Positions 11,821 through 24,022 of a stretch of DNA of 64,000 nt are shown piece by piece (positions within the stretch are counted from its first letter, which is position 1; each line of letters starts with the position of its first letter). The notes below the pieces were generated by a model. That model worked only from the letters and a program-made list of their open reading frames with translations. It had not been told where the DNA came from and did no database searches. The translations under genes were made by a program, and so were the position numbers. Source of the stretch: Eutreptiella sp. 'Long Island Sound 2002' (lineage: Eukaryota; Euglenozoa; Euglenophyceae; Eutreptiales; Eutreptiaceae). Where the stretch lies: positions 9,750,430 to 9,814,429 of the forward strand of contig OZ038383.1 in the NCBI GenBank assembly GCA_964036045.1. Direction: 5' to 3'.

Positions 11821-12605
11821 ACTGTCGCCACTGCTGCCTGTTGGCTAAAATCGCCAAAAGTCAACAGGCGGGATTGTTGGTGCAGATACCCGGATAATCG
11901 TGAAACCAGTACGCACAGTTTTCAGAACACACTGCTTGTTCGATACCTGCGGCTGCGCATCACAAAGGCAGTATCAAACCACGACGATCGCTTTCGAGGT
12001 CAAAACGACGGGAAGTCGCCGGCTCAAGCTGCGAACAACACAACTCGAAACAACACCTGATCATCTGTCTCCTTCTTCTTATTCCGAAGGGTCTTCAGCA
12101 CTTTTTTGGCATTCAAGAAGCTCAACATTTCGATTACAGTCACTGTTACAAAAGAGGTAGAAAGAATGTTGTTGTTTGTTCATTCTAACCAAATCAAAAT
12201 CTAAATCTAAAAATCTTCACTGAGTGACGTGTTGCCCGTGATAGCATGCATCATCAGTCATTGTCATCATTGGACTGCATCACTACCCATCAAGTGCATC
12301 AGAACGCTTGACCGGGCGGTTTGCGGACCGGCCGGATCCGTTACCGCCTGCAGCAATACCCTAAATGCTGCGCACAGTATCAGTATTCAAAAAACAAAAG
12401 TACATTTGCAATTCTAAAATTCCCAGACATCGCATTTGCAATTCCAAAACGCAAATCCAAATTGCATTTGCAAATCCAAAATTTCCACAGGCTGCACGCG
12501 CGCGCGCCAGCAGCAGCGTGCACGATTGGGAGGATTTTTTAGGTATGACGAACGACGACGACGACGACGGCGACGAACGAACCATAGCACAATTAAATAT
12601 AATAA
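11821..12605. repeat. Enlarged S unit carrying host-derived segment
   Basis: The left ~80 bp and right ~110 bp are S sequence. Between them, 11925-12491 is nearly the same as 52467-53061 near the kinase gene fragment. The segment includes, on the minus strand at 12057-12128, the 24-codon exon-like stretch beginning MLSFLNAKKVLKTL, here with Asn replacing one Lys in the basic run. The copy near 52.5 kb is about 28 bp longer. Confidence 0.75.
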
Positions 12606-13167
12606 CTAGTGCGAATGCCCGCGCTTGAAGCGCGGGCCATATCACCATATCACCATAGCACCATATCTCACACCGCACCGCATTTCACATACCCAATAAA
12701 ACACACCTCATGTCCCGTACCTCATATCCCGTGCCACCTGACTCATGTCTCAAACATCATATCCCGTACTCTATGAGTGAAATTTACCCCTCCTAAACTG
12801 TACTCTGACACCACATTTGACACCGCAATTCGCATAATCCATATTTCCAAACACATCACCCATACCTCACACTGTGTACAACATACCGCATATCCCGTAC
12901 CTCGTATCCCGTACCTCATGACTCATGTCTCAAACCTCATATCCCTCACTCTATCAAACATCATATCCCGTACTCTATGAGTGAAATATACCCCTCCTAA
13001 ACTGTACTGTGACACCACATTTGACACCGCGATTCGCATAATCCATATTTCCAAACACATCACCCATGCCTCACACTGTGTACAACATACCGCATATCCC
13101 GTACCTCGTATCCCGTACCTCATGACTCATGTCTCAAACATCGTATCCCGTACTCTATAAGCGAGAG
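12606..13167 (-). mobile_element. Non-autonomous Helitron H5
   Basis: CTAG at 12606-12609, intact terminal hairpin, two satellite monomers and the 5' end CTCTCGCTTATAG at 13167. It is followed by the last S unit, which abuts the rDNA. Confidence 0.7.
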
Positions 13168-13452
13168 GGCCACTGCTGCCTGTTGGCTAAAATGGCCAAA
13201 AGTCAACAGGCGGGATGATTCGTGCGGATACCCGGATAATCAATTGTACAGTACATACAGTTTTTCCAACCAGACGATTCCATGATGTCAGATCGATTTC
13301 TCGTGCAAGAAATCGAAATCGCAAATCCGCCAGATGCCATTTGACGGGCACGCGCGCGCGCCAGCAGCAGCGTGCACGATTGGGAGGATTTTTTGGGTAT
13401 GACAAACGACGACGACGACGACGACGAACAACGAACGAACCAAATTGAATTG

Positions 13453-13470
13453 GTAAGTCCAATGGTAATC
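13453..13470. other. Junction patch between satellite array and rDNA
   Basis: GTAAGTCCAATGGTAAT sits between S sequence and the 3' end of unit A 28S. The same 17 bases, in reverse complement, begin the right palindrome arm just after the loop at about 24,84x, and 15 of them end the left arm. The patch is therefore a scrap from the palindrome centre. Confidence 0.7.
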
Positions 13471-14351
13471 GCCTTAGTACACCAGCCCATGAGAGTCACG
13501 TGATATGCATGCGGGACCGTGTCCAAAGAGGCATGCACAATGGTAGGCCGGAGCCCACCACGTCACGCTATCTCATGCAACCTTGCCGCGGAATGTTTCG
13601 ACTGCATCACTGCTGACTGGAGGGCGATGCCTCGGATCCAAAACCATAGAAAGCCATGCGATTGTCCAATCACGTCATCTTGCCTCCTCCGACCGGAGGC
13701 GTGCGCTGCTCTCGCTGTGCCGCGGCGAGGCCTCCGTGGGCCCTTCGAAGGACGTCACCAGAGACTGAAGCCCAGGCCTCTTCACGGCATTCGAGACGCA
13801 CGCCCCGGCATTGGCCATCGGAGATCCAAGCCCGCGTGGAACGCAGGGCACGCTAGCCTTATTTGACAGTGCTTGTCCAAAGTTCGGTATGCGGAGGCGA
13901 TCGGGCACTGAGCCCCATGGGGTGTTTGTCGGACACTCTGGTACAGGATGCACCGAGTCGCACGAAGCCATGCGCTCGGATGCTGCTGCCCCATGGGGTG
14001 TGCACACGCCGGGTGCCCGGTTCAGACTTAGATGCTTTCAGCCAATATCCGCCATGTGTAGACTAGCAAGCCCCGGCCGCTCAGCCGACCACAGAAACCA
14101 GAGGCATGGCACGAGGGTTCCTCTCGTACTACCACGCGCTGCCGTCGTCAAACCCAATCATCACAAGTGTGAGGCAATCGCGAAGGATCGCCGTCGAGAA
14201 GCAAACCGTGCTCATCGGGAGTTCTGAAGACAGAATAGCGGCCGTTGCAGGAGGGTAAAACCAACCTGTCTCACGACGGTCTACACCCAGCTCACGTTCC
14301 CTGTTGGTGGGTGAACAATCCAACTCTTCTACTCGGCTGCAGGTGAGAAGC

Positions 14352-14383
<32 letters not shown>

Positions 14384-15146
14384 AACGTCGCTTCGAACGC
14401 TTGGCTGCCACAAGCCAGTTATCCCTGTGGTAATTTTTCTGACACCTCTGGCTTCAATATCCGGAACTCGCGTGCTTGACCAAAGGATCGCAAGGCCACG
14501 CTTGCACATTGTGGACTCTTACTGAAAGTGACTGCATCAGCAGTGCCTTTGACCTGCTCCTCTGTGAGGGGTTTCCGTCCCGCCTGAGCAGTGCTTCGGG
14601 ACACCTGCGTTGTCCTGTAACAGGTGTGCCGCCCCAGCCAAACTCCCCATCTGAGCAGTGTCCCGAAGCTGCGGCGAACAAAGCACCTGGGTCGCACACG
14701 GGCCCGAGGGCCCGGAACTGTGCTTGGCACACGAAGCGGTGAGGCCGTGAGGCACGACGCAAGGGACGTGCCTCTAGGTCGGGCACCAAGAGGTGCCAGC
14801 CGCTGCCGTACCCGAATCATCCGATTAGTAAAGCGGCTGTGGAGGTAGTGGTATTTCATTGCAAGCTTGCGCGTGGCAGCGCGGAGCCTCATCATCCAGA
14901 AGGACGGAAGAGCCGACAGTCGAGATGGCCGCAAAGGCCATGATCAATGCCATGAGTTGGCGCGCACTTCCCACCTGTGCTACACCCTCCATGCTGCTGC
15001 ACTCTGTCAGACTAGAGTCAAACTCAACAGGGTCTTCTTTCCCCGCTGGAACACCCAAGCCCGTTCCCTTGGCGGTTGGTTCACCAGCCAGCATCTAGGG
15101 ACAGCAGGAATCTCGTTGATCCATTCATGCGCGTCAATAATCAGTC

Positions 15147-15206
<60 letters not shown>

Positions 15207-18200
15207 GCTAAATCTCTTTGCATTGACAATCAGAGCACTGGGCAGAAGTCACCTCGCGGAACCAGCCAGCAGGTCCCATCGCAAAGCGGTGTTTCAATTA
15301 AACAGTCAGATTCCCCTGCGTAGTACACAGTTCCGAGTAGACCACACGTGGGTGCCACGGATGGGGCCGACGTCTCAGGTCGGCCATCTCCCCGCCCACG
15401 GGAACTGAAGCCAGGCCGCACCCGAAGGCACAGCCTCTCTTCTTTGCACACCCAAAGCTCCGTGCCTCCACCCAAGAGCCGCGGCGGGGCGTGCTTGGCC
15501 GTTCCGAGGCACAAGGATCACGCCCGCTGGAGAAGCGGCCTTCGGCTGACGTGGGGCCTGGACGCCCACAGCCAGAGGACGGCTGGGAAGCCAGCCCTGG
15601 CACAGGACAACCAAGCCCCGGAGGGTTCCGTGCAATCCCGACGGGCAGGCCTGACACCCTGGCCCTTGGAGCCACCGCATCTTCCGAAGGTACACAACCA
15701 GTTTGCCGATTTCCCTTAGCTGCATTTGCACTGTTGACCAACGGCGTCTAGCCGAAGAGACCAGCTGCGGTGATTCAGTACGGAGCCATTCCAATCGGAT
15801 CAGAGCCCCCAGATGGGGGCTTGTCCCGGTTTGGTCACCAAGGGTTCACGCTTTGTTGCACAACTTCGCAGGGTGTTCCATGGAGTCGGTGGCCACCAAA
15901 GGCATGGCGCATTCCGGGTCGGCCGAGGCCAAACCCTCAGAGCAGGGCACGCGTAAGTCCAATGGTACCAATGCAGCACCATCTTGCCAAGCAGAGAGCT
16001 ATGTCGCCATGCAGCATGTCAGTGGATAGCCCACACACTCCAGCTGTCAGATGGAAAAGACAACTCCACAGGGGCGCCACCGAGACGCGGCCCCGCAGCA
16101 CCGGACTTGAGAACACCAGCGTTGCCACTGGCCCTTCCATGCAATCTCTCCGAGAAAGCGTTCTGAGTATCATCAGCCAAGACCCTGGTACCAGCGTGTC
16201 GGAATATTAGATTCGTCTGCCTGTTCGCCACTCCTGCAAGGCAGAGCCCTGGCACCGAGCTTCACCCGAAGGGCACAGCGCCGCGCACCCCATGGCACCC
16301 AGTGGGGGACCAGCACGGCGCCAGCCGCGGGACGGGCGACCCGGAGCCAGAGGCCCCGAACTTTGCAGCCTTTGCCGTATCCGTGAGCATTGCCATCTGG
16401 CTTACAATCGACTGACCCATATTCAACGGCTGTTGGTATGGAAGCCTGCTCCACTCCAGTCCTCAACCACTCAGGCCAGCAGCAGGCCTCTGCAAGAGAG
16501 AGCCTGCATGAGCCACCAGAAAGAATACTCGCTACTGCAACCAAGATCTGCACCAAGGGATACTTCCCTCCGGGTCACCCCGGAGCCAGCACCGCGAACC
16601 CTTGCGTCTCGCCTACGCACTGCTGCACCTGCCCTGCTGCCACAGCAGCGGCGCGGTGTAAGTCAAACAACGCCTCTGGCTTGAGCATCATCCATTTTCG
16701 AAGCTGCCCGCTTCGGCAGGTGGGTTGTTACACACTCCTAAGCGGATTCCAACCTTCATGGCCACCGCCCTGCTATCTCTAGCGGACAACATCCTTTGTG
16801 GATTCTATGTATGAGCCAGCACTTGAACCCTGCAACCGCGCTCTCGGATCATCCCGCATCGCCAGCACTGCTTACCAGTAATGGCCCACATGGGGCTGCA
16901 CACTGTTCCGGGTTGGGCCCCAGCGGCCTCAGCGGATGCCCGGGCAGAATGCCCCACCCCGCCGAGGCCAGAAGGCTGCCACCATCTCTCAAACACACTC
17001 AGGCACAGCGGACTGCGTTGGGCACGCCGTCGGCCAGGGATGGCCTTTGACGCGCCACACACAGACGCCGGATGCAGAGAAGTGTGCCTCCGATGCTTGC
17101 CCATTCACAGTTTGAGAATAGGTTGAGGACTGATAGACTCCCCAGAATGCCTCTCATGCATTGCTTTACCGGACAAAAGCCGCATCACAATCGACGAGTT
17201 CGGACACACTCCCAGCCCCAGCTATCCTGAGGGAAACTTGGGCGGAAACCAGCTACTAGATGGTTCGATTGTCCTTTCACCCCTATGCCCCGCTCAGACA
17301 ACACGATTTGCACGTCAGGATTGCGACCGGCCTCCACCGCAGTTTCCCACGGCTTCGCCGTAGCCAGGTATAGTTCACCATCTTTCGGGTCCCATGGAGG
17401 ACACCTCGCACTCAGAACCAGTGTCCATTGGATTCAGGCTCGGCAGCTCTTGCATCAGATCGGTTTGCCATTGCACGCCATGGAGAAACATGCGGCACGC
17501 AGCACCATAGATCCCGCATGGATCCAAGAGGCAGCACCGCGGCGCAGAGTCCCCAGAGGCATGGCCACACGCTCTTCAGAGTCCCCAAAGGCGCGGTGAA
17601 ACACAGTAGCACCGCGGAGAAAGTGGTCCGTTCGCTTTAACCAGGCAACGTTCGGGAGAATCTGCAGCTGCGGCCACTGCTGCATGCCACGCCTGGGTCG
17701 GGTCGCGGAGGCCAAACCCGGCCAAGGCGGCGGCACAGCGGGCCCCGCCACCAGTTGCTCCGTACCAGCTTTGACTACACGCACAGCATTGCCTGCGGCC
17801 TCCGATAGACTCCTTGGTCAGTGTTTCAAGACGGGCAGGGGATGTCCCTGCCTTGCCAAGCCACTCTTGACACCTTTGCACCACTGTGCACCAACCGGGG
17901 TACCGAGAGCCGGGATGAGAGACCTGGAGGGCCTGCACACCACTAGCTCTCCCACTGATTGCACCCGGCGCGGTTGGTAGGCACATGCATCCGGTGCACC
18001 ACACAGGGGCACACCGGACACCCACAGGGCCATTCTGCCTTGCCACATTTGCCCTCTCGAAGGATGATGCTCCGTGACATGGGTTACGGCTCCGGGCGGG
18101 ACAGCAGAGCACCAAAGAGCAAAGCCAAGCCCGGAAGCCATCCAGAATCCCAGCCAATGAAGCCTCTTCTCCGTCGGGGCATAGGTCACAGCGACCAAAT

Positions 18201-18925
18201 GCATGCCCCCAGGTCCAGACAGGCGGAGTGCCTCTGCCAGAATGCCACTGCGAATCGATCCAACCAGAGAGTGGGGCTCTGCAGCCAGCCGCAGGCCAGA
18301 CCCGAGGTCGCTTGTCCAAAAGCCGGGAAGGGCCCCACGACCGCCAATGCCTGTGCGAGAGCCACGGATGGTCTCGCCAGCCACTTCACGGTCCGGGGCC
18401 GCATCGCAATCCTCTGTGTCAGGGAAGCATCCACCACCGGTCGCCTGCCGCAGCTTCAGGCACTTTGAACCCTCTTTGCAGAGTCCTTTGCACGTTTCGA
18501 TCAGTCTACTTGTTAGCTATCGGTCCCATGTCTGTATGCAGCCTTGCCACGGACATGCCTGGCCGTTTGACCTACAGTCCCAAGCAGCTCTACTCCAGGG
18601 TCTGGCGTGTGTGCACACCATGGCTAAGAACACCGACCAGTCCTCTTGACAGGAGGGCTGTAGCCCAGGTATCGCGGACCATCCCAGGCCACTCTGACTC
18701 TGGATCGGCGCCATAGTAGGTCTGTGCAGCCGTGACAGCCATCCCCATGCCAGCATTGCATCCCGGAGTGCACCCAGTGCTCACCGCATCAGGTGACCAA
18801 CAACGATACGGGTAGACCGTGTCAATCTGGTTCATTCGCCATTACTGAAGCCATCGCGATTGCTGTCTCTTCCTCTGCCAAGTGATATGCTTAAATTCAG
18901 CAGGTAGCTCTCTGTGCTTCAGGTC
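13471..18925 (-). rRNA. 28S (LSU) rRNA region, unit A
   Basis: The 5' start is recognised by GACCTGAAG...CTGAATTTAAGCATAT (minus strand at 18925 downward), the usual LSU start after ITS2. The conserved peptidyl-transferase region (TTACCACAGGGATAACTGG) and the sarcin-ricin loop (AGTACGAGAGGAACC) are present further downstream. The region is about 5.45 kb, far longer than a typical LSU, because GC-rich inverted-repeat blocks interrupt the conserved segments. In Euglena the LSU is naturally cut into many pieces, so some blocks may be internal transcribed spacers; this cannot be told from DNA alone. The left end is the rDNA/satellite junction. Confidence 0.9.
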
Positions 18926-19383
18926 GCCAGCCGATGGCATTGCGAAGCAATGCAACCCGATGAATCATCCATCAGAGCCGTGCACCGGGAGTGTCAAGCC
19001 CATCACCCGCGGCCGGAGAAGGCCCAACACCAGCGCCGCGTGCCATGATGGTTCCAGCGCCGTGCAGGGCTTGGCCGCGGGTGATGCAACGGTTCAAATC
19101 ACTCCACAATGCAGCATGCTCCAACGGTTCTCATCAACGGGCGTCCGAAGGCCAATCGGAGGGCAACACCACGGGTCTCTGTCTCCAGAGGCCGTTGGCA
19201 CCGCCCCGCTCTGAGCCCGCGGAGTCGCGGCTGGGCCGCGGTCCGTGGGCTCCATGATCAAGCCTCTGCGCGCGGAGAGGTGAAGGACACCCCTCCGCGC
19301 TGCTCTGCAAGCCAAATGACCCCATGATGAACATGGGATCCCGTGGCATCATTGCAGCCGTATTGGATAATGATTCCGACTCA
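18926..19383 (-). other. ITS2, unit A
   Basis: Spacer between 5.8S and 28S with several GC-rich inverted repeats (for example around CACCCGCGGCC). It mirrors 32036-32493 in unit D. No gene is seen. Confidence 0.75.
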
Positions 19384-19566
19384 GACACTGAAGCATCGAA
19401 AGGGAGAAACCGGCATTGAACCGCTGGTCTCCACTTGCCTGTTGCGTTCAAAGGTAGTCATCTCCACAAAGCTCACGAGTCTCTGCATTTCGCAATTCCC
19501 GTATCGAAGGCTACTCCGTTCTTCAACATCACATGGACCAAGGCATCCACTGCAGCAGGTTGGACA
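19384..19566 (-). rRNA. 5.8S rRNA, unit A
   Basis: Located between 18S and 28S. It contains GTGGATGCCTTGGTCCATG, GAAGAACGGAGTAGC and CCTTTGAACGCAACAGGC, which match the conserved 5.8S framework. Ends are approximate and were set by symmetry with unit D. Confidence 0.8.
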
Positions 19567-19661
19567 TCAACAACCATCTATCTCTGCTCCCTGGCGCGGG
19601 AGAGCCCTCAGCGCCGTCACCCACTGGTTGACCAGCAGGTGGCGTTGCACAAAGCTTCGAC
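19567..19661 (-). other. ITS1, unit A
   Basis: Short spacer of about 95 bp between the 18S 3' end and the 5.8S start. No other feature is seen. Confidence 0.7.
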
Positions 19662-21887
19662 AATGATCCTGCTGCAGGTTCACCTACAGCAACCTTGTTA
19701 CAACTTTTGCTTCCTCTAGCAACAGAACATCGCCCAAATTCCATGACAAGACATTGATGTGCACGAGTGCCAATCAGCTTGAGTTCCTGAGGGCTTTATC
19801 ATTCTGCCATCAGTAGCAACGATGGGCGGTGTGTATAAATGGCAGGGACATAATCTGTGCAAGCTGATGACGTGCACATACCAGGCATTCCTTGTTCATG
19901 ACAGATAGTTGCAAGCATCAATCCCAAACACGCATTCACAGCTGCAAAGGTTGCCCGCCCACTTCTGGGCAGGACGGTCCCATGGATGGGACACCAAGGC
20001 TTGTTCACTGGACCAGTGTAGTGCGCGTGCGGCCCAGAACATCTAGGAGCATCACAGACCTGCTGTTGGCTCTGGCTTGCGTGCACTTGGTAAACATGCA
20101 CGGCACCCGAGAGAAGCAGCATACCCGGCACTCTCAGACGGGTAATCCACGAGCCCCGGTTAGACCGGCAAGCCGACCCACGGGTCAGGTGTTCCGTCCT
20201 ACATGAATGCGAGACCGGGGACTATTCAGAGGCAGAGGTCTCACTCGTTATCGGAATCAACCAGACAAATCACTCCACCAATCAGGAGCGGCCATGCACC
20301 ACCGTCCAGAGGATCAAGAAAGAACCCTCAATCTGTCAATCCCGACTGCGTCCTGACCTGGTAACATTCCCCGTGTTGAGTCAAATTAAGCCGCATACTC
20401 CACGCCTTGTGGTGCCATTCCATCAATTCCTTTAAGTTTCAGCCTTGAGACCGTACTCCCCCCTGAATCTGTAAGCTTTGATTTCTCGCTGCAGAGGAGT
20501 GAAACCGATGGCATCCTGTTGAGGAGATTATGGCCCACCGACACCGAGCTGACATAGTTTACAGCGGTAGACTACGATGGTATCTGATCATCTTCGCTCC
20601 GCACACTCTCGTTCTTGATCGACGAACATGCTCCAGTGGAACGCCTTTGCCGCAGTTGATCCCACAGCGGTCTGAGAATTTCACCTCTGGCGTGTCAATA
20701 TCCATCACGACGAACAGACCCATCACTGCCGTTCAGAGCCAGCACCGCCCAGCTGCCCGGTGAAGGCCACCGCCGGAGCGGATAGCCTCCGGCCATCTGG
20801 GGGCACCAGCACTGCGTTGCCCTTTGCGGACCCTGAGACTCAGCAGAACAGCTGTGTCCACATATGGTTGATCCTTTGCCATCCCGCGCTGAATCATGCA
20901 ATCAAGTCACGTTTGCTTTGGACGCGCTGAGTTGTTCACAGTGGCATCCATGGACGGCTCCGAGGTCGGGTCGCAAGTGACCCGCGCCCATGTCAGAGGC
21001 ATGACCGCATCAGCCACCACTGAAGGAGGCTTCTTGCCGGAGCGGTCCGAACCCATGCAAAGCGGGCACGGGGACCATCTGCAGCGGGTTTGAATCCAGC
21101 AGCGCATCCACGGAGGCCGCCACCCGGCCTGACGGCCGGGAGACAGCCCCAGCAGAGCGGCCGGACGCCCTGCAGCCCCATGCCCAGGGGTTGACTACGA
21201 GCTTTTCAACAGCAGCAACATTTGTATACGCTCTTGGAGCTGGAATTACCGCAGCTGCTGGCACCAGACTTGCCCTCCAGTTGATACTCATTGCTGCGTT
21301 TGGATAGCATTCATTGCGGAGTCCCACCCACCACACAGGGTGAGCAGGGCTGCTATGGCTCGTCGCTGTCTCGCCAGACCAGTGTCGGCAGTGGACAATT
21401 TGCGCGCCTGCTGCTCGCCTTGGCAATGGTAGCCGTTTCTTAGGCTCCCTCTCCGGAATCAAACCCTGATTTCCCGTTACCCGTGATGGCCATGGTGGTC
21501 CACTACACCACCAACCAGAGCTGATAGGTCAGAGACTCACACTGTGGAGCATTCATGGTAGAACCATCTTTGCCATCACAGAAAACGGCCTGAATCACCC
21601 TTGCACGCTGCCCTGTACGGGCGCAGGTCTTGATATCGGCCAACTGCCAGTGACCCTGAACCGGCCACAGCTCTGAGCTTCCATGTATTAGCCACCCAGT
21701 TGAGGTGAATATCCGGACCTATGTCACAGGGGACCACGAGGGCCCCAAGCAACCAGTGCACAGTCATCAGATTGTCGCCGGTGTAATGAGCCATTCACAG
21801 ATTCACTCTCAATCCCATGTATTCTGACACTTGCATGGCTTAGTCCTTGAGAGAAGCATATGACAACTGGCAGGATCAACCAGAATC
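19662..21887 (-). rRNA. 18S (SSU) rRNA, unit A
   Basis: Starts with GATTCTGGTTGATCCTGCC at 21887 and ends with GGATCATT at 19662, 2,226 nt. Universal elements are present: GCCAGCAGCTGCGGTAATTC, the 3' major domain wording GGAATGGCACCACAAG and CACACCGCCC. The GAATGGCACCACAAG wording is what points to Euglenozoa. The conserved stretch near the 5' end reads CAAGGACTAAGCC, as expected, unlike unit D. I see no obvious lesion, so this is the best candidate for a functional SSU in the window. Confidence 0.95.
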
Positions 21888-22690
21888 ACTCGACTGCATC
21901 ATGCCCAGGAGCGACCATCGAACCCCATGAAGGGGCGTCAATGGCCTCTCCACGGTGGCTTGCCGTGAGCCACGTTCTCCGACGGACGCCCCGTGGAGGA
22001 GCCAATCCGTCGGTGACTGCATCAAACCACGGAGAACCGGAGCTCTCCAAGCGCCCGTGCATATGCATGCACGGGCCGCGTCTCGGAACCCGCCGGAGAT
22101 GGACTCCGGCGGGGGGCGATCTCGGATCCATGGCCAGAGGTGGCGCGCACCCCATGGCCGACAGCCAAGGCTGTACCAACTCACGATCGAATGCCTCTGC
22201 ATCATCTCCGTTGCCCCGCCGCAGGGCAGCCTCGCGAGGGCTGCGCCGCAGCGGGATCGATACAACCAGAACGGGTCTTATCCACGTGGGGGCTGGGTTG
22301 ATTTGTATAGCGGAGGTTGCAGCCTGCCTCACGCTGTGACCCAGGATCCCCTCCGGCGGTCTCGGGGCCGGGGCGCCATGCGACGCCGCCGGGGGCCTCC
22401 CCTTATGTATTAACAAACGGGCCCCGCGAAACGGGAGCTTTCCTCGCGCGATTCGGCCGGGCGAGCCGAGACGGGGATCCATGAAGGCTGCACAGGACAT
22501 CCGTCTGGGATGGTGACAGGCTGCACTGGGCAAGCACTGGAATCACCACGTGGAGGCGTGCTCCAGAGGCAGATCCCAGTGCCAGCCCTTGACCAGAGGC
22601 AGAGAACCCACAGCATGCGGGGCCACTGCGGCTCACAGGCTCGGACCGGTACAAGTCTCATACGATTCATCTCCGGTGAAGCAACTTCCT
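21888..22690 (-). other. Intergenic spacer / external transcribed spacer, units A-B
   Basis: About 800 bp separate the end of one LSU from the next 18S start, which is very short for an intergenic spacer. The sequence is GC-rich with strong inverted repeats (for example TCCATCTCCGGCGGGTTCCG). It must hold the promoter and termination signals if the unit is active, but none can be recognised. Open frames here are mirrored in all units and are not genes. Confidence 0.75.
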
Positions 22691-23479
22691 CGCCTTAGTA
22701 CACCAGCCCATGAGAGTCACGTGATATGCATGCGGGACCGTGTCCAAAGAGGCATGCACAATGGTAGGCCGGAGCCCACCACGTCACGCTATCTCATGCA
22801 ACCTTGCCGCGGAATGTTTCGACTGCATCACTGCTGACTGGAGGGCGATGCCTCGGATCCAAAACCATAGAAAGCCATGCGATTGTCCAATCACGTCATC
22901 TTGCCTCCTCCGACCGGAGGCGTGGGCTGCTCTCGCTGTGCCGCGGCGAGGCCTCCGTGGGCCCTTCGAAGGACGTCACCAGAGACTGAAGCCCAGGCCT
23001 CTTCACGGCATTCGAGACGCACGCCCCGGCATTGGCCATCGGAGATCCAACCCCGCGCGGAACGCAGGGCACGCTAGCCTTATTTGACAGTGCTTGTCCA
23101 AAGTTCGGTATGCGGAGGCGATCGGGCACTGATCCCCATGGGGTGTTTGTCGGACACTCTGGTACAGGATGCACCGAGTCGCACGAAGCCATGCGCTCGG
23201 ATGCTGCTGCCCCATGGGGTGTGCACACGCCGGGTGCCCGGTTCAGACTTAGATGCTTTTAGCCAATATCCGCCATGTGTAGGCTAGCAAGCCCCGGCCG
23301 CTCAGCCGACCACAGAAACCAGAGGCATGGCACGAGGGTTCCTCTCGTACTACCACGCGCTGCCGTCGTCAAACCCAATCATCACAAGTGTGAGGCAATC
23401 GCGAAGGATCGCCGTCGAGAAGCAAACCGTGCTCATCGGGAGTTCTGAAGACAGAATAGCGGCCGTTGCAGGAGGGTAA

Positions 23480-23523
<44 letters not shown>

Positions 23524-23983
23524 GTTGGTGGGTGAACAATCCAACTCTTCTACTCGGCTGCAGGTGAGAAGCTAGGAGGAGCCGACATCGAAGGATCAAA
23601 AAGCAACGTCGCTTCGAACGCTTGGCTGCCACAAGCCAGTTATCCCTGTGGTAATTTTTCTGACACCTCTGGCTTCAATATCCGGAACTCGCGTGCTTGA
23701 CCAAAGGATCGCAAGGCCACGCTTGCACATTGTGGACTCTTACTGAAAGTGACTGCATCAGCAGTGCCTTTGACCTGCTCCTCTGTGAGGGGTTTCCGTC
23801 CCGCCTGAGCAGTGCTTCGGGACACCTGCGTTGTCCTGTAACAGGTGTGCCGCCCCAGCCAAACTCCCCATCTGAGCAGTGTCCCGAAGCTGCGGCGAAC
23901 AAAGCACCTGGGTCGCACACGGGCCCGAGGGCCCGGAACTGTGCTTGGCACACGAAGCGGTGAGGCCGTGAGGCACGACGCAA

Positions 23984-24022
<39 letters not shown>

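Larger units (their letters stand above)
6901..13452. repeat. Alternating S-spacer / non-autonomous Helitron array (left)
   Basis: The array alternates two kinds of unit. S units (about 275-300 bp) lie at 6947-7221, 7921-8219, 8918-9210, 10010-10284, 11821-12605 (enlarged) and 13168-13452. H units, listed separately, fill the gaps. S starts with CTGTCGCCACTGCTGCC, contains a CG-alternating stretch (CACGCGCGCGCGCCAGCAG) and a variable CGA/CGAA microsatellite (for example 8160-8200), and ends with CACAATTAAATATAA. Open frames inside are products of repetition and shared between units; I do not call any gene here. A first truncated H end (satellite and 5' terminus) occupies 6901-6946. Confidence 0.85.
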
